This document shows positions 17,710-26,969 of a DNA stretch of 64,000 nt, one piece after another. Under the pieces are notes generated by a model, which was not told where the DNA came from, did not search any database, and saw nothing but the letters and a program-made list of their open reading frames with translations. Within the stretch, counting starts at the first letter, position 1, and each line of letters opens with the position of its first letter. The DNA comes from Mycobacterium cookii (lineage in GTDB: Bacteria; Actinomycetota; Actinomycetes; Mycobacteriales; Mycobacteriaceae), in assembly GCF_010727945.1 (NCBI RefSeq), contig NZ_AP022569.1, positions 5,084,001 through 5,148,000 of the forward strand, given 5' to 3'. A program made the position numbers and the translations under genes.

Positions 17710-18765
17710 GGTCGGTCCCACTGGCGTGCGGACGTGCGCGCCGCCGTGCGCACACACCTCATCGAATTCGTGGCGAATCAGTGCCGTACCGACCTCGGTG
17801 GCACCAACGTCGACGTCGCGTTCGAGGTACTCGCGGGCTTCGTCGACGGCGGCAAGTACGTGCGCTCGACGTTCATGTACCTGGGCTGGTTGTGCGGTGC
17901 GCAGGACGACGAGTCGGCGCTGCGCGCGTCGGCCAGCCTCGAGCTTTTTCACGCGTTCGCGCTCATGCAAGACGATGTCATGGACGAATCGGCGTTACGC
18001 CGGGGGCGGCCGTCCGCACACGTGTCGTTCGGTCGTTGGCACCGCGAGCGCGGGCTGACGGGTTCGTCGGACCGGTTCGGGGAGTCGGCAGCGGTACTGC
18101 TTGGCGACCTGTGCCTGGTGTGGGGAGAGAAAATGATGCGCGAGAGTGGAATCGACGCTGGAGCGCTCGCCCGGGCCTGGCGCCGCTACGACGATATGCG
18201 CATCGAGTTGGCGATCGGTCAATTCGCCGATCTGGTCAACGATTCTCATTCCTTCCCGACGCTCGACGAAGTTCTCGACGTGCTGAGGCGAAAATCGGGC
18301 AACTACACGGTTCGGCGGCCCTTGGAGATCGGAGGGGCGATGGCCGGCTGCGCACCGGAGGTTCTCGCCGCCCTCGCCGGCTACGGCTCCGCCATCGGCG
18401 AGGCTTTTCAACTGCGGGACGACCTCCTCGGAGTGTTCGGGTCACAGACAGTGACCGGCAAATCGGTCGACACCGATCTCACAGCGCAGAAGGCCACCAG
18501 CGTGGTCGTCGCCGCTCATCAACTGGCCGACGCCGGACTGCGGCGGCAGCTGGCCGAACTGATGAGCAGTCCGGCGCTGGGCCCTGCTGACGCCGAACGC
18601 TGGCGAGCCCTGATCACCGTCAGCGGTGCCGTGCAATGGATCGAACAACTCATCGACGAGCGTCTGACCCGGGCGCTGGACTGCCTCGACACTGCCCGCA
18701 TTCCCGAAATAACCCGCGCCGCACTGAAAGACATGGCCGTCGTCTGCGCTGAAAGGACCGCCTGA
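17626..18765 (+). CDS. crtE: Geranylgeranyl diphosphate synthase
   Basis: A 379-aa trans-isoprenyl diphosphate synthase. The first aspartate-rich motif D-D-V-M-D lies in the segment A-L-M-Q-D-D-V-M-D-E-S. The second reads R-D-D-L-L-G-V-F-G, with Gly in place of the last Asp, common in this family. It condenses farnesyl diphosphate with isopentenyl diphosphate to give C20 GGPP for carotenoids. The TTG start at 17626 is the first in frame after a stop; GTG 17644 is an alternative, since the first 30 residues are basic and not conserved-looking. Its stop overlaps the crtI ATG (TGATG). Its 5' end is duplicated upstream of mmpL. Confidence 0.92.
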   Translation: MSTRNGVPRALAPPHRRKREYRSYSGTGGRSHWRADVRAAVRTHLIEFVANQCRTDLGGTNVDVAFEVLAGFVDGGKYVRSTFMYLGWLCGAQDDESALRASASLELFHAFALMQDDVMDESALRRGRPSAHVSFGRWHRERGLTGSSDRFGESAAVLLGDLCLVWGEKMMRESGIDAGALARAWRRYDDMRIELAIGQFADLVNDSHSFPTLDEVLDVLRRKSGNYTVRRPLEIGGAMAGCAPEVLAALAGYGSAIGEAFQLRDDLLGVFGSQTVTGKSVDTDLTAQKATSVVVAAHQLADAGLRRQLAELMSSPALGPADAERWRALITVSGAVQWIEQLIDERLTRALDCLDTARIPEITRAALKDMAVVCAERTA

Positions 18766-20273
18766 TGCGCACCGTTGATGGAAGAACCGACCAAGTCGTC
18801 GTCGTCGGCGCCGGCCTTTCCGGATTGTCCACGGCGCTGCATTTGGCCGGCCGCGGTCGCACCGTCACCGTGGTCGAACGCGGTGAGCATCCCGGCGGCC
18901 GAGTCGGTCGTGCCGACATTTCCGGCTATCGCCTCGACACCGGACCGACGGTGCTGACCATGCCCGACATCATCGACGAGGCTTTCGCGGCGGTCGGCGA
19001 AACGCTCACTGACCGCATCGAACTACAGCCGGTGCACCCGGCCTATCGGGCGATGTTCGCTGACGGCAGCACGTTGCAGGTCCACACCGACACGACGGCG
19101 ATGTTCAACGCAGTCGAACGGTTCGCCGGACGTCGGGACGCCGATGCCTATCTGCAGCTACGCGAATGGCTGACCAAGCTGTACCGCAACGAATTCGACG
19201 GGTTCATCGGTGCCAACTTCGACTCACCGCTCTCGCTGATGACACCGCAGCTGGTCCGCCTCATCGCGCTGGGCGGCTTTCGGCGCTGGGAGACGATGGT
19301 GCGCCGGTTCGTCAACGACGAGCGGCTGCTGCGGGTGTTCACCTTCCAAGCGCTTTATGCGGGGGTTCCTCCGCAGAGCGCGTTGGCGGTTTACGCGGTG
19401 ATCGCATACATGGACACCATCGCCGGAGTTTATTTTCCGCGCGGCGGGATGCGGGCGCTGCCCGACGCGATGGCCGCCGCCGCGGCGGACGCAGGAGTCA
19501 AATTCGTCTATGGCTCATCGGTTTCCGGGCTGGAGTGGAGCGGCTCCAGGGTTACCGCGGTGCATACGTCGGGCGGACAGCGGGTTCTTGCCGACGCGGT
19601 GGTGCTCACCACCGAGCTCCCCGACACGTATCGGCTGCTGGGCCGTACGCCGCGGCGGCTGCTGCGGTTGCGTCCGGCGCCGTCGGCCGTCGTCGCGCAC
19701 GTCGGGTGCAGCGCGCTCGACAACGAAATCGGGCACCACACAATCTTGTTCGGCGACGCCTGGCAGCAGACCTTCCGCGACATCATCGACGACGGACGCG
19801 TGATGGGCGATCCGTCGCTGCTGGTGACCCGACCGACTGCCAGTGACCCGACTTTGGCGCCGCCCGGTCGCGATCTTCTCTACATTCTGGCTCCCGCGCC
19901 GAATACCCAAGTGGGCAAGGTGAATTGGGACGACATCTCGTCGACGTACGTCGAGCAGATGCTGGGTGCGGTCAGGAAGCGGCTCCCTGCGCTCGGCGAC
20001 GACGCCGAGCTGCTGCACGTGGTGACTCCCGCCGATTGGGCCCGTCAGGGAATGGCGGCGGGCACACCGTTTGCGTTGGCGCACACCTTCAGCCAGACCG
20101 GTCCGTTTCGGCCCGCCAACACTGTGCGCGGGGTCGATAACGTAGTGCTGGCCGGCTCGTCGACGGTGCCCGGTGTGGGCGTGCCCACCGCGATCCTGTC
20201 TGGGCGGCTGGCTGCGGATCGGATCACCGGAGTGTCGGCACGACACCTGAATCGCAAGGTTTACCAGCGGTGA
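18765..20273 (+). CDS. crtI: Phytoene desaturase
   Basis: A 502-aa FAD flavoprotein. The N-terminal dinucleotide fold reads V-V-V-G-A-G-L-S-G-L, followed by the H-P-G-G-R-V-G-R segment. The C-terminal FAD-closing stretch is V-L-A-G-S-S-T-V-P-G-V-G-V-P. CrtI introduces four double bases' worth of desaturation into phytoene to give lycopene. Its ATG overlaps the crtE stop and its stop overlaps the crtB GTG, so the three are translated together. Confidence 0.94.
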   Translation: MRTVDGRTDQVVVVGAGLSGLSTALHLAGRGRTVTVVERGEHPGGRVGRADISGYRLDTGPTVLTMPDIIDEAFAAVGETLTDRIELQPVHPAYRAMFADGSTLQVHTDTTAMFNAVERFAGRRDADAYLQLREWLTKLYRNEFDGFIGANFDSPLSLMTPQLVRLIALGGFRRWETMVRRFVNDERLLRVFTFQALYAGVPPQSALAVYAVIAYMDTIAGVYFPRGGMRALPDAMAAAAADAGVKFVYGSSVSGLEWSGSRVTAVHTSGGQRVLADAVVLTTELPDTYRLLGRTPRRLLRLRPAPSAVVAHVGCSALDNEIGHHTILFGDAWQQTFRDIIDDGRVMGDPSLLVTRPTASDPTLAPPGRDLLYILAPAPNTQVGKVNWDDISSTYVEQMLGAVRKRLPALGDDAELLHVVTPADWARQGMAAGTPFALAHTFSQTGPFRPANTVRGVDNVVLAGSSTVPGVGVPTAILSGRLAADRITGVSARHLNRKVYQR

Positions 20274-21217
20274 TCGGCTCGGAACTCGACGCTGCCGGCG
20301 TGGGTGACCCGTCGCTGCGGGAGGCCTACCGGCGGTGTCGCGCGATCAACGCCCGTCACGGCAAAACCTTTTTTCTGGCTACCCGGTTGTTGGCGCCCAG
20401 GCAGCGGCCCGCCGTGCACGCGCTGTACGGGTTCGCCCGGCGCGCCGACGACATTCTCGACGACTTCGATGCTGCTCGCGACGTGGACCTGCGGGCACAG
20501 CAGCTTCAGGAGCTGTCCATGCTTTTGTTCAACAGCCTGGTGAAGAACCAGCCGTGCGGCGACGACCCGACGTTGACGGCGGTGGTCCACGTCTCGCGCA
20601 AGTACGACATTGGATGGGACCTCTTCGACGATTTCCTGGCTTCGATGCGGATGGACCTGACCGTCACCGACTACCCGGACCGTGCCGCGCTGGAGCGCTA
20701 CATGTACGGCTCGGCGGAAGTGATCGGGCTGCAGGTGCTGCCGATTCTGGGAACCGTCGGCCCGAGGGAGGACGCCGCGCCGCGCGCCGCCGCGCTCGGA
20801 AAAGCGTTTCAGCTCACCAACTTCATCAGGGATGTCGACGAAGATCTGCGGCGTGGCCGCGTCTATCTGCCGGCCGACGAGCTCGCCGCCCACGGCGTTG
20901 ACCGCGACGTGCTGGCCTGGTGCCACACCAATCGGCGCACCGATCCTCGCGTACGTCGGGCAATGGTCGAGCAGCATGCGATTGTCCGCGGCGTCTACGA
21001 GCAGGCCCGAACCGGAATTGAGATGCTGGCCCCGGTGTCGCGTCCGTGTGTGGCAGCGGCACTGACCCTGTACTCGGAGATCCTGGAACGGATCGAGGAG
21101 CTCGATTTCGAGATCTTCAGTCAGCGCGCCACCGTCGGCAAGCCGCGGCGACTCGCCGTCGCCACCGCGGGCATCACCCGGGCCTGGGGCGCGCGGCTCC
21201 GGCACGGGAGTAGGTGA
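20270..21217 (+). CDS. crtB: Phytoene synthase
   Basis: A 315-aa squalene/phytoene synthase family enzyme that joins two GGPP head to head. Both Mg-diphosphate motifs are present: D60-D-I-L-D-D65 and D-V-D-E-D within the conserved L-T-N-F-I-R-D-V-D-E-D-L stretch. The usual Y-C-H-like segment reads A-W-C-H. GTG start overlapping the crtI stop (GTGA). It ends 6 nt before crtU. Confidence 0.95.
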   Translation: MIGSELDAAGVGDPSLREAYRRCRAINARHGKTFFLATRLLAPRQRPAVHALYGFARRADDILDDFDAARDVDLRAQQLQELSMLLFNSLVKNQPCGDDPTLTAVVHVSRKYDIGWDLFDDFLASMRMDLTVTDYPDRAALERYMYGSAEVIGLQVLPILGTVGPREDAAPRAAALGKAFQLTNFIRDVDEDLRRGRVYLPADELAAHGVDRDVLAWCHTNRRTDPRVRRAMVEQHAIVRGVYEQARTGIEMLAPVSRPCVAAALTLYSEILERIEELDFEIFSQRATVGKPRRLAVATAGITRAWGARLRHGSR

Positions 21218-21223
21218 GCAGCG

Positions 21224-22753
21224 ATGAACGTGACGGATCGGCAACGTCAGACGCTGCCGGCATCGCCGGGCCTGACCGACGCCAGTGCCTTGGCGCGGGT
21301 GCCGCATGTGGTCGTCGTGGGCGCCGGAATCGCCGGCCTTGCTGCCGCGGCCGGCCTGTGCGAGCGCGGAGTCAGGGTCGACGTCGTGGAAGCCTGCGAC
21401 TACCTCGGCGGCCGGGTCGGCGGATGGCCCGACACCCTGGCCGACGGTTCCGTAGCGGCCATGAACCGGGGTTTTCACGCGTTTTTCCGCCAGTACTACA
21501 ACTTGCGGAGCTTGCTACGGCGGGCGGATCCGCACCTGTCGGCGCTCAGGGCGGTCGATGACTATCCGTTGGTCGACGCGCTCGGACGCCGCGACACGTT
21601 CCGCGGCCTGCCCCGCACGCCACCACTGAATGCGCTGGCGTTCGCGATGCGCAGCCCGACATTCCGGCTGCGCGACCTGATTCGGCTGGACGCCAAGGCC
21701 GCCGCACCGCTGGCGACGGTGTCGGTGCCCCGGACCTACTACCAACTTGACGACAGAGACGCCGGAACATTCCTGAGCGACATAAACTTTCCCGACGCTG
21801 CCCGGCATCTGGCATTCGAGGTGTTCGCCCGCAGCTTCTTCGCCAGGCCGGAGTTTCTGTCGGCTGCCGAGCTTGTGACGATGTTCCACATTTACTTCCT
21901 CGGTTCCAGTGAGGGGCTGACGTTCGACGTGGCCAATGCGAATTTCGAAGTCGCACTGTGGGACCCGCTGCGGAAGTACCTGGAGGACAACGGTGTCCGG
22001 TTTCACACTGGACTCACTGTCGACGGCCTCTCGCTGGCCTCCGACGTGCGGGTGCACTGCGGCACGGATAGAGAATTCGCCGCGGATGCGGTTGTTCTGG
22101 CCACCGATGTGGCCGGCTTGCGTCACATTGTCGCGGGATCACCCGGCCTGGGCGATGCCGGATGGCGGCGCCGGGTCGCCGATCTTCACACCGCGCCGCC
22201 GTTCGTCGTACTGCGGTTGTGGCTGGACCGCCCACTGCGCGCTGATCGAGCGGCATTTGTCGGGACGGGCGGCCGTCCACCTTTGGACAATGTCAGTGTC
22301 CTGGAGCGTTACGAACGCGAAGCCGCGCAATGGGCCGCTCGCACAGGCGGTTCGGTGGTGGAGCTACACGCCTATTCGGTGACGGGCTCCGGCGACGAGG
22401 TGCGTGACGCTCTGGTGGCTCGCATGCACGAACTGTACCCGGAGACCTTCGGCGCGGCGATCCTCGACGAGCGCCTGTTGCGACGGGACGACTGTCCCCG
22501 TTTCGCCCCGGGCGACTTCACCGATCGGCCCACTGTGCAGACACCGGATTCGCGAGTGGTGCTGGCGGGCGACGGGATTCGCATCGACCTGCCGGTGGCA
22601 TTGATGGAGCGTGCCGCGACAACCGGGTGGGTGGCCGCCAACCAGCTGCTCGGCGGCTTCGGCCTGGCGGGACATGCGGTGCACACCGTTCCCAACGGCG
22701 GTCGGTCGGCGCTGCTGCGCCGGCTGGCTGCTCGCGCGGGAGCCGAACGGTGA
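21224..22753 (+). CDS. crtU: Beta-carotene desaturase/methyltransferase (isorenieratene-type aromatase)
   Basis: A 509-aa FAD-dependent enzyme of the CrtU class. The dinucleotide fold is V-V-V-G-A-G-I-A-G-L, and the CrtU-typical segment M-N-R-G-F-H-A-F-F-R-Q-Y-Y follows. CrtU converts beta-ionone rings to aromatic phi rings, giving isorenieratene, known in mycobacteria as leprotene. Its substrate needs cyclised ends, but no lycopene cyclase gene lies in this window. ATG start 6 nt after crtB; last gene of the operon, convergent with the PrsW gene. Confidence 0.86.
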   Translation: MNVTDRQRQTLPASPGLTDASALARVPHVVVVGAGIAGLAAAAGLCERGVRVDVVEACDYLGGRVGGWPDTLADGSVAAMNRGFHAFFRQYYNLRSLLRRADPHLSALRAVDDYPLVDALGRRDTFRGLPRTPPLNALAFAMRSPTFRLRDLIRLDAKAAAPLATVSVPRTYYQLDDRDAGTFLSDINFPDAARHLAFEVFARSFFARPEFLSAAELVTMFHIYFLGSSEGLTFDVANANFEVALWDPLRKYLEDNGVRFHTGLTVDGLSLASDVRVHCGTDREFAADAVVLATDVAGLRHIVAGSPGLGDAGWRRRVADLHTAPPFVVLRLWLDRPLRADRAAFVGTGGRPPLDNVSVLERYEREAAQWAARTGGSVVELHAYSVTGSGDEVRDALVARMHELYPETFGAAILDERLLRRDDCPRFAPGDFTDRPTVQTPDSRVVLAGDGIRIDLPVALMERAATTGWVAANQLLGGFGLAGHAVHTVPNGGRSALLRRLAARAGAER

Positions 22754-22774
22754 AGGCTCGTCGTAAGTGCTGAC

Positions 22775-23959
22775 TCACCACGGCGACGGCAGACCCGCCC
22801 GAATTCTGCCGACCTCCGAACGTGCGAAGCGCACCCGGTCGGTGTCGGCGCCGCGCGACGCGGCCAGTTCGTCGGCCAACGCATAGGCGGCGTTAAGGAT
22901 GTAGCGGGCGCGTCTGCGTTCGCCCCGAGTGCGGCCGGCTTTGCGATATGCCTTGCGCGCCTTGCGTTTACCGGCCATCGCATCGAGTTCGACCGGTGTG
23001 ATGACGTTGCGAGCCTGCTCGGGGGCCATCACCGCGCGGACGAACTCCCGTTCTCGGGTGACGGTCAGTTTGTACACCCGCGCGACGATTATCAGTGCGA
23101 TGGCGATGGTGCCGAGGAGCAGTCCGATCATCGTGAGCGCGTTGGTACCGGCCAGCGCCGCGATCGAGTCCCATGTTCCGTGCAGCAGCATCGGAATCGC
23201 GATCAGCAGCAGACCGCGCCCGATCCTGCGTGGTTCGGCGGGCCGGCCGAGGAGATAGACGATTCCGGCGCAGAAGATGGCGCTGTAAAGGATGTGCGCG
23301 GCCACCCCGCTGACCATGCGCAGGATGATGGTCCCCGCGGAGGCGCCAATCTGGTTGGCGCCGAACTGAGTACCCGCGGACGTCATCGCATAGCTGATGT
23401 CCTCGACGATCTGGAAGCCCAACCCGATGAACGCGCCCAGGATGAACCCGTCGAAGGCCGTTCGGATTTGCCGCTGCGCCAACGCGATCAGCAGCAGCAG
23501 GCCGGAACCTTTCGCCAGCTCTTCGGTGAACGGGGCGGCGAGCCCCGGGCCCCAATTCAGCGCCCACACTTGGCCGAACGTCTTGCTGTACAGGGCGAGA
23601 ATCGCGTCGTTGGCGTTCGCGGCCATCGTTCCGGTGGCTGCGAAGCCACCCCACAAGAAGGCGATGACCATCAGCTTGTGCGGCAGTTTGGCGTAGTGGT
23701 CGACGCGATCGGTGAACCACCAGAACAATCCGGCGTAGATGGCGAATGACGTCACCGCCAGCCCGATCGCTTCGCCGTAGGCGTTGTATTCGCGGGCGAG
23801 CGTTGAGATGAAATTGAGGATTCCGATGCCGACCAGACCCAGATATGCCCAGAAGGCCAAGTTACGTGGCTGATAGAAGACGAACCGCCGTCCCCAGCCG
23901 GAGAGGTCGAGCGCCTCATCGCGGGCGCGGTCGAGTTCGGCGAGCGACGGCGCGGTCAT
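22775..23959 (-). CDS. PrsW-family intramembrane metalloprotease
   Basis: A 394-aa polytopic membrane protein with about 8-9 hydrophobic helices and a basic cytoplasmic tail of about 100 residues. The PrsW/glutamic-type motifs are present: E146-E-L-A-K150, F-Q-I-V-E186-D187, H222 in A-A-H-I-L-Y-S, and H260 in L-L-H-G-T-W. PrsW proteins cleave membrane substrates such as anti-sigma factors. Its start overlaps the stop of the upstream gene by 4 nt, making a two-gene operon; the anchored partner could be a substrate, which is speculative. Confidence 0.86.
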   Translation of the reverse strand: MTAPSLAELDRARDEALDLSGWGRRFVFYQPRNLAFWAYLGLVGIGILNFISTLAREYNAYGEAIGLAVTSFAIYAGLFWWFTDRVDHYAKLPHKLMVIAFLWGGFAATGTMAANANDAILALYSKTFGQVWALNWGPGLAAPFTEELAKGSGLLLLIALAQRQIRTAFDGFILGAFIGLGFQIVEDISYAMTSAGTQFGANQIGASAGTIILRMVSGVAAHILYSAIFCAGIVYLLGRPAEPRRIGRGLLLIAIPMLLHGTWDSIAALAGTNALTMIGLLLGTIAIALIIVARVYKLTVTREREFVRAVMAPEQARNVITPVELDAMAGKRKARKAYRKAGRTRGERRRARYILNAAYALADELAASRGADTDRVRFARSEVGRIRAGLPSPW

Positions 23960-24627
23960 TGCTTGCCGTTGTCGATCTGGCTGATGCTGCCGATCATCCG
24001 GAGCACCGCAACACTGGGTTCCGAGTTGGCGTCGGACGGGCCCGTCGCTACTGCTTCGACTCCACGGCTGCCGAACACGAAGGCGGCGATCACACCGGAC
24101 GTATGCGGTCCGGTGACGTGCACCGACGCGCCCTCTTTGCCCTGCGTGGTCATCAGCGTGCTGGGTGCCCCGGTAATGCGCACGCCGCGACCGCGATTCA
24201 GCGCCTCAGAGGTCGTCTCGATCTGGTCGATCAACTGTCCGGTGTCGCCGTGGAACGGCCCGGTGCGGACGGTGAATTTCAGCGCCCCGTCCTCGACCAC
24301 GGCGGTAGCGGGGTACTGGCCGGACAGCGGGGCATGGCCTGCGCGCAAACCGGACGTGATGCCCCAACCGGCCTCCGGCACAAACGTCACGCCGCCCTCG
24401 AGTTCCAGAACATCACCGGCCCTAACGATGTCGTGGTAAGGCACCGACGCGTTGATGACGGGCAACACCACCGCCATCGTGATGACGATGGCGAACACCA
24501 CCAGCGTCGGCACAAGGGTGCGCCGGTCCAGGCCGAACCGTCGCTCGTCGGCGGGCACCCATCGTTCGTCAGGTTCAAACCTCGGCGCTGAGGCGGCCGC
24601 GGACGCCTCGGCTGCTGAATCCGGCAT
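23956..24627 (-). CDS. Conserved single-pass membrane protein (unknown function)
   Basis: A 223-aa protein with an acidic/Ala-rich cytoplasmic N-terminus of about 38 residues, one membrane helix (about residues 39-62, P-T-L-V-V-F-A-I-V-I-T) and an extracytoplasmic domain of about 160 residues rich in beta-prone sequence. No catalytic motif is recognised. It is the first gene of a two-gene operon with the PrsW-like protease (4-nt overlap), so the two may work together. Confidence 0.75.
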   Translation of the reverse strand: MPDSAAEASAAASAPRFEPDERWVPADERRFGLDRRTLVPTLVVFAIVITMAVVLPVINASVPYHDIVRAGDVLELEGGVTFVPEAGWGITSGLRAGHAPLSGQYPATAVVEDGALKFTVRTGPFHGDTGQLIDQIETTSEALNRGRGVRITGAPSTLMTTQGKEGASVHVTGPHTSGVIAAFVFGSRGVEAVATGPSDANSEPSVAVLRMIGSISQIDNGKQ

Positions 24628-24693
24628 CTCCGGCCAACCCTCCTACCGCTGCGCTTTCGCCTGAATGGCGCCGCGGTCGACAGTAGCGACTCC

Positions 24694-24699
24694 TAAGCT
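24694..24699 (+). promoter_or_regulatory. -10 element (TAAGCT), leaderless start
   Basis: TAAGCT ends 7 nt before the ATG at 24707, the spacing expected for a leaderless transcript. No ribosome site is visible. Confidence 0.45.
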
Positions 24700-24706
24700 G
24701 CCGATC

Positions 24707-25108
24707 ATGACTATCGATCGTTTCGGCCTCGCTGTCGGCAGTATCCGACTTGCTTCCGGGATCTCGTTCCTCGTCGACCCGCTGCGCGCCAACCGGTGGT
24801 GGGGAGATCCGGACAAACCCACGCCGACCACCCAGCTACTGCTGCGGTCGATGGGATACCGGGACGCGCTGATCGGCGGCCTCCTTGCGGTGTCGGCATT
24901 GCGCGGCAGGAACACCCGCGGGTGGCTACTGGCATCGGCGGGCGCGGACGCGGCTGACCTGCTCGGAGGGATCAGCGTCCACCACGAGATGGCACGCTCG
25001 CAGCGGCTCATCGGAATAGGGGGCGCCGCCGTGGGCGTTGGTACCGGACTGTGGGGCGCGGTGCGCCGCAACACCAGGGCGGGCGAGGCGTCCGCGCCGA
25101 CGGATTAG
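24707..25108 (+). CDS. Small membrane protein, DUF4267-like
   Basis: A 133-aa hydrophobic protein with about four short membrane helices and a conserved-looking R-M/S-M-G-Y-R-D-A-L-I-G-G motif, typical of small integral membrane proteins annotated as DUF4267-like. The start at ATG 24707 is preferred over the upstream in-frame codon at 24665 because a TANNNT box sits 7 nt before it and the hydrophobic domain begins at once. Function unknown. It ends 16 nt before the LLM oxidoreductase gene. Confidence 0.7.
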   Translation: MTIDRFGLAVGSIRLASGISFLVDPLRANRWWGDPDKPTPTTQLLLRSMGYRDALIGGLLAVSALRGRNTRGWLLASAGADAADLLGGISVHHEMARSQRLIGIGGAAVGVGTGLWGAVRRNTRAGEASAPTD

Positions 25109-25124
25109 GCCGATGGGAGCGAGC

Positions 25125-25952
25125 ATGCAGATCGGTGTGCTGACATTTTTGACCGACGAGGGAATCGGGCCGACAGAGTTGGGTCCCGGGTTGGAAGAAC
25201 GCGGCTTTGCTTCATTGTTTGTGGCCGAGCATTCGCATATCCCGGTGGACGCCAAGACGCCCTACCCGATGGGCGGCCCGATACCGCGAAAGTACTACCG
25301 CACCCTGGATCCATTCGTGGCACTGACGGCGGCCGCCGTCGCGACCGAGACACTCATCGTGGGTACCGGCATCGCACTCGTCGCGCAGCGCGACCCGATC
25401 CAGACCGCCAAGGAAGTCACCTCGCTGGACCTGATCTCCAACGGACGATTTCGGTTCGGCGTGGGCGTCGGCTGGCTCCGCGAAGAGATCGCCAACCACG
25501 GCGCCGACCCCCGCGTGCGGGGGCGCCTGGTGGACGAACGGCTCCAGGCGATGGTCGAGATCTGGATCAACGAAAAGGCGGAATTCCACGGGAAATTCGT
25601 CGACTTCGACCCCATCTACAGTTGGCCCAAGCCGCAGACCCAGCCCTACGCGCCGCTGTATATCGGTGGAGGACCCGCCAATTTCGAGCGCATTGCCAAA
25701 CTCGGTGCGGGGTGGTTGTCGTTGGGGCCGTCGGCCGACGCACTGTCCGGGCAGCTCGAGCAACTGCGCGCCGTCGCCGGTGCCGACGTGCCGGTGATCG
25801 CCATGCATATAGGCGAATCCACGGCGTCGGAAATCGAACGATACCGCGACATCGGCGTCGATCATGTGGTTGTGGAGTTGCCGACCGAGCCGCGCGATCA
25901 GACGCTGAAATACCTGGACGGACTGCAGAAAGAGTTCGCGCGGCTCACCTAG
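25125..25952 (+). CDS. LLM-class F420-dependent oxidoreductase
   Basis: A 275-aa luciferase-like TIM-barrel enzyme. It starts M-Q-I-G-V-L-T-F, contains the class-typical T-G-I-A-L-V-A-Q-R-D-P segment and G-R-F-R-F-G-V-G-V-G-W-L. Enzymes of this type in mycobacteria usually use coenzyme F420 or FMN. ATG 25125 has GGGAGC 4-5 nt before it; an ATG 12 nt upstream is possible. It heads a run of co-directional genes toward an aromatic-ring-cleaving dioxygenase, but its substrate is unknown. Confidence 0.87.
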   Translation: MQIGVLTFLTDEGIGPTELGPGLEERGFASLFVAEHSHIPVDAKTPYPMGGPIPRKYYRTLDPFVALTAAAVATETLIVGTGIALVAQRDPIQTAKEVTSLDLISNGRFRFGVGVGWLREEIANHGADPRVRGRLVDERLQAMVEIWINEKAEFHGKFVDFDPIYSWPKPQTQPYAPLYIGGGPANFERIAKLGAGWLSLGPSADALSGQLEQLRAVAGADVPVIAMHIGESTASEIERYRDIGVDHVVVELPTEPRDQTLKYLDGLQKEFARLT

Positions 25953-25969
25953 CGCCGACAAGATCAGTC

Positions 25970-26941
25970 ATGCGGGCTCTGCGTTTCACCGAATTCGGCG
26001 ATCCGGGAGTTCTGCACATCGCGGATCTGCCGGACCCGGCGGGGACAGCGCACGAAGCTGTGATCCGGGTGGACGCCGCTTCGGTGAACCCGTCGGACGT
26101 CAAAAACGTTGCCGGCGCGATGGATTGGACGGTGCTCCCGCGAACACCCGGACGTGACTTCGCCGGAGTGGTGGTCAGCGGGCCGCCGGAATGGACCGGG
26201 ATCCCGGTGTGGGGCACCGGCGGGGACATCGGGTTCACCCGCGACGGGTCACACGCGGAGCTGATCGCGATGCCGGTGGAGGCCCTGGTGCGCAAGCCTG
26301 AGCGACTCAGCTTCGACGAAGCCTCGGCCGTCGGGGTCAACTTCGTCGTCGCCTGGTACGGGGCGGTGGAAACCGCGGCTCTGTCGGGGGACGAAACCAT
26401 CGCCGTGTTCGGGGTTTCCGGCGGGGTCGGGGGAGCCGTGGCGCAAGTCGCTCATGCGCTCGGCGCCACAGTGATCGGAGTGGATCGTCGCCCGCCCGCA
26501 GTCGATACACCCGCCGCGGCTGTCATCGACGACTTCGTTGTCTTCGACCCGGCCGCTGATGTGGTCGAAGCGATCAAGCGACGGACCGGCGGGCGGGGAG
26601 CCGACGTGGTGTATGACGCCGTGGGAGGCGTGACCACGCCGGCGGCGCTGGCCGCACTGGCACTGCGCGGCAGGCTTGTGGTGATCAGCGCCGTCGGCTC
26701 ACCCAGCGTGGAAATCAACCTACTCGACCTGTACCACAACGAAACCCGCATCCTCGGCACCGACAGCGGCAAGCTGACCGCGGTCGACTCCGCGCGACGC
26801 CTCGAGGCGATGGCACCGTATTTCGAGTCCGGGAAGTTTCGGCCGCTCCCCATCGCCGCCACGTACTCGCTCGACGACGCGGCGGCGGCATACCAGGCCG
26901 TCGCCGACCACACCGCCGGCCGCGTCGTGATCCGGCCCTAA
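25970..26941 (+). CDS. Quinone oxidoreductase-like MDR-family reductase
   Basis: A 323-aa medium-chain dehydrogenase/reductase lacking zinc-binding residues. The N-terminal GroES-like domain holds V-N-P-S-D-V-K-N, and the NADPH fold reads V-F-G-V-S-G-G-V-G-G-A-V. Such enzymes reduce quinones or enones with NADPH. ATG at 25970, 17 nt after the LLM gene; the next gene (dioxygenase) follows after 28 nt. The context suggests reduction of a quinone linked to hydroxyquinol-type metabolism, an inference. Confidence 0.86.
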   Translation: MRALRFTEFGDPGVLHIADLPDPAGTAHEAVIRVDAASVNPSDVKNVAGAMDWTVLPRTPGRDFAGVVVSGPPEWTGIPVWGTGGDIGFTRDGSHAELIAMPVEALVRKPERLSFDEASAVGVNFVVAWYGAVETAALSGDETIAVFGVSGGVGGAVAQVAHALGATVIGVDRRPPAVDTPAAAVIDDFVVFDPAADVVEAIKRRTGGRGADVVYDAVGGVTTPAALAALALRGRLVVISAVGSPSVEINLLDLYHNETRILGTDSGKLTAVDSARRLEAMAPYFESGKFRPLPIAATYSLDDAAAAYQAVADHTAGRVVIRP

Positions 26942-26969
26942 CGTAGCAATTACGCAGAGAGGCCATGCC

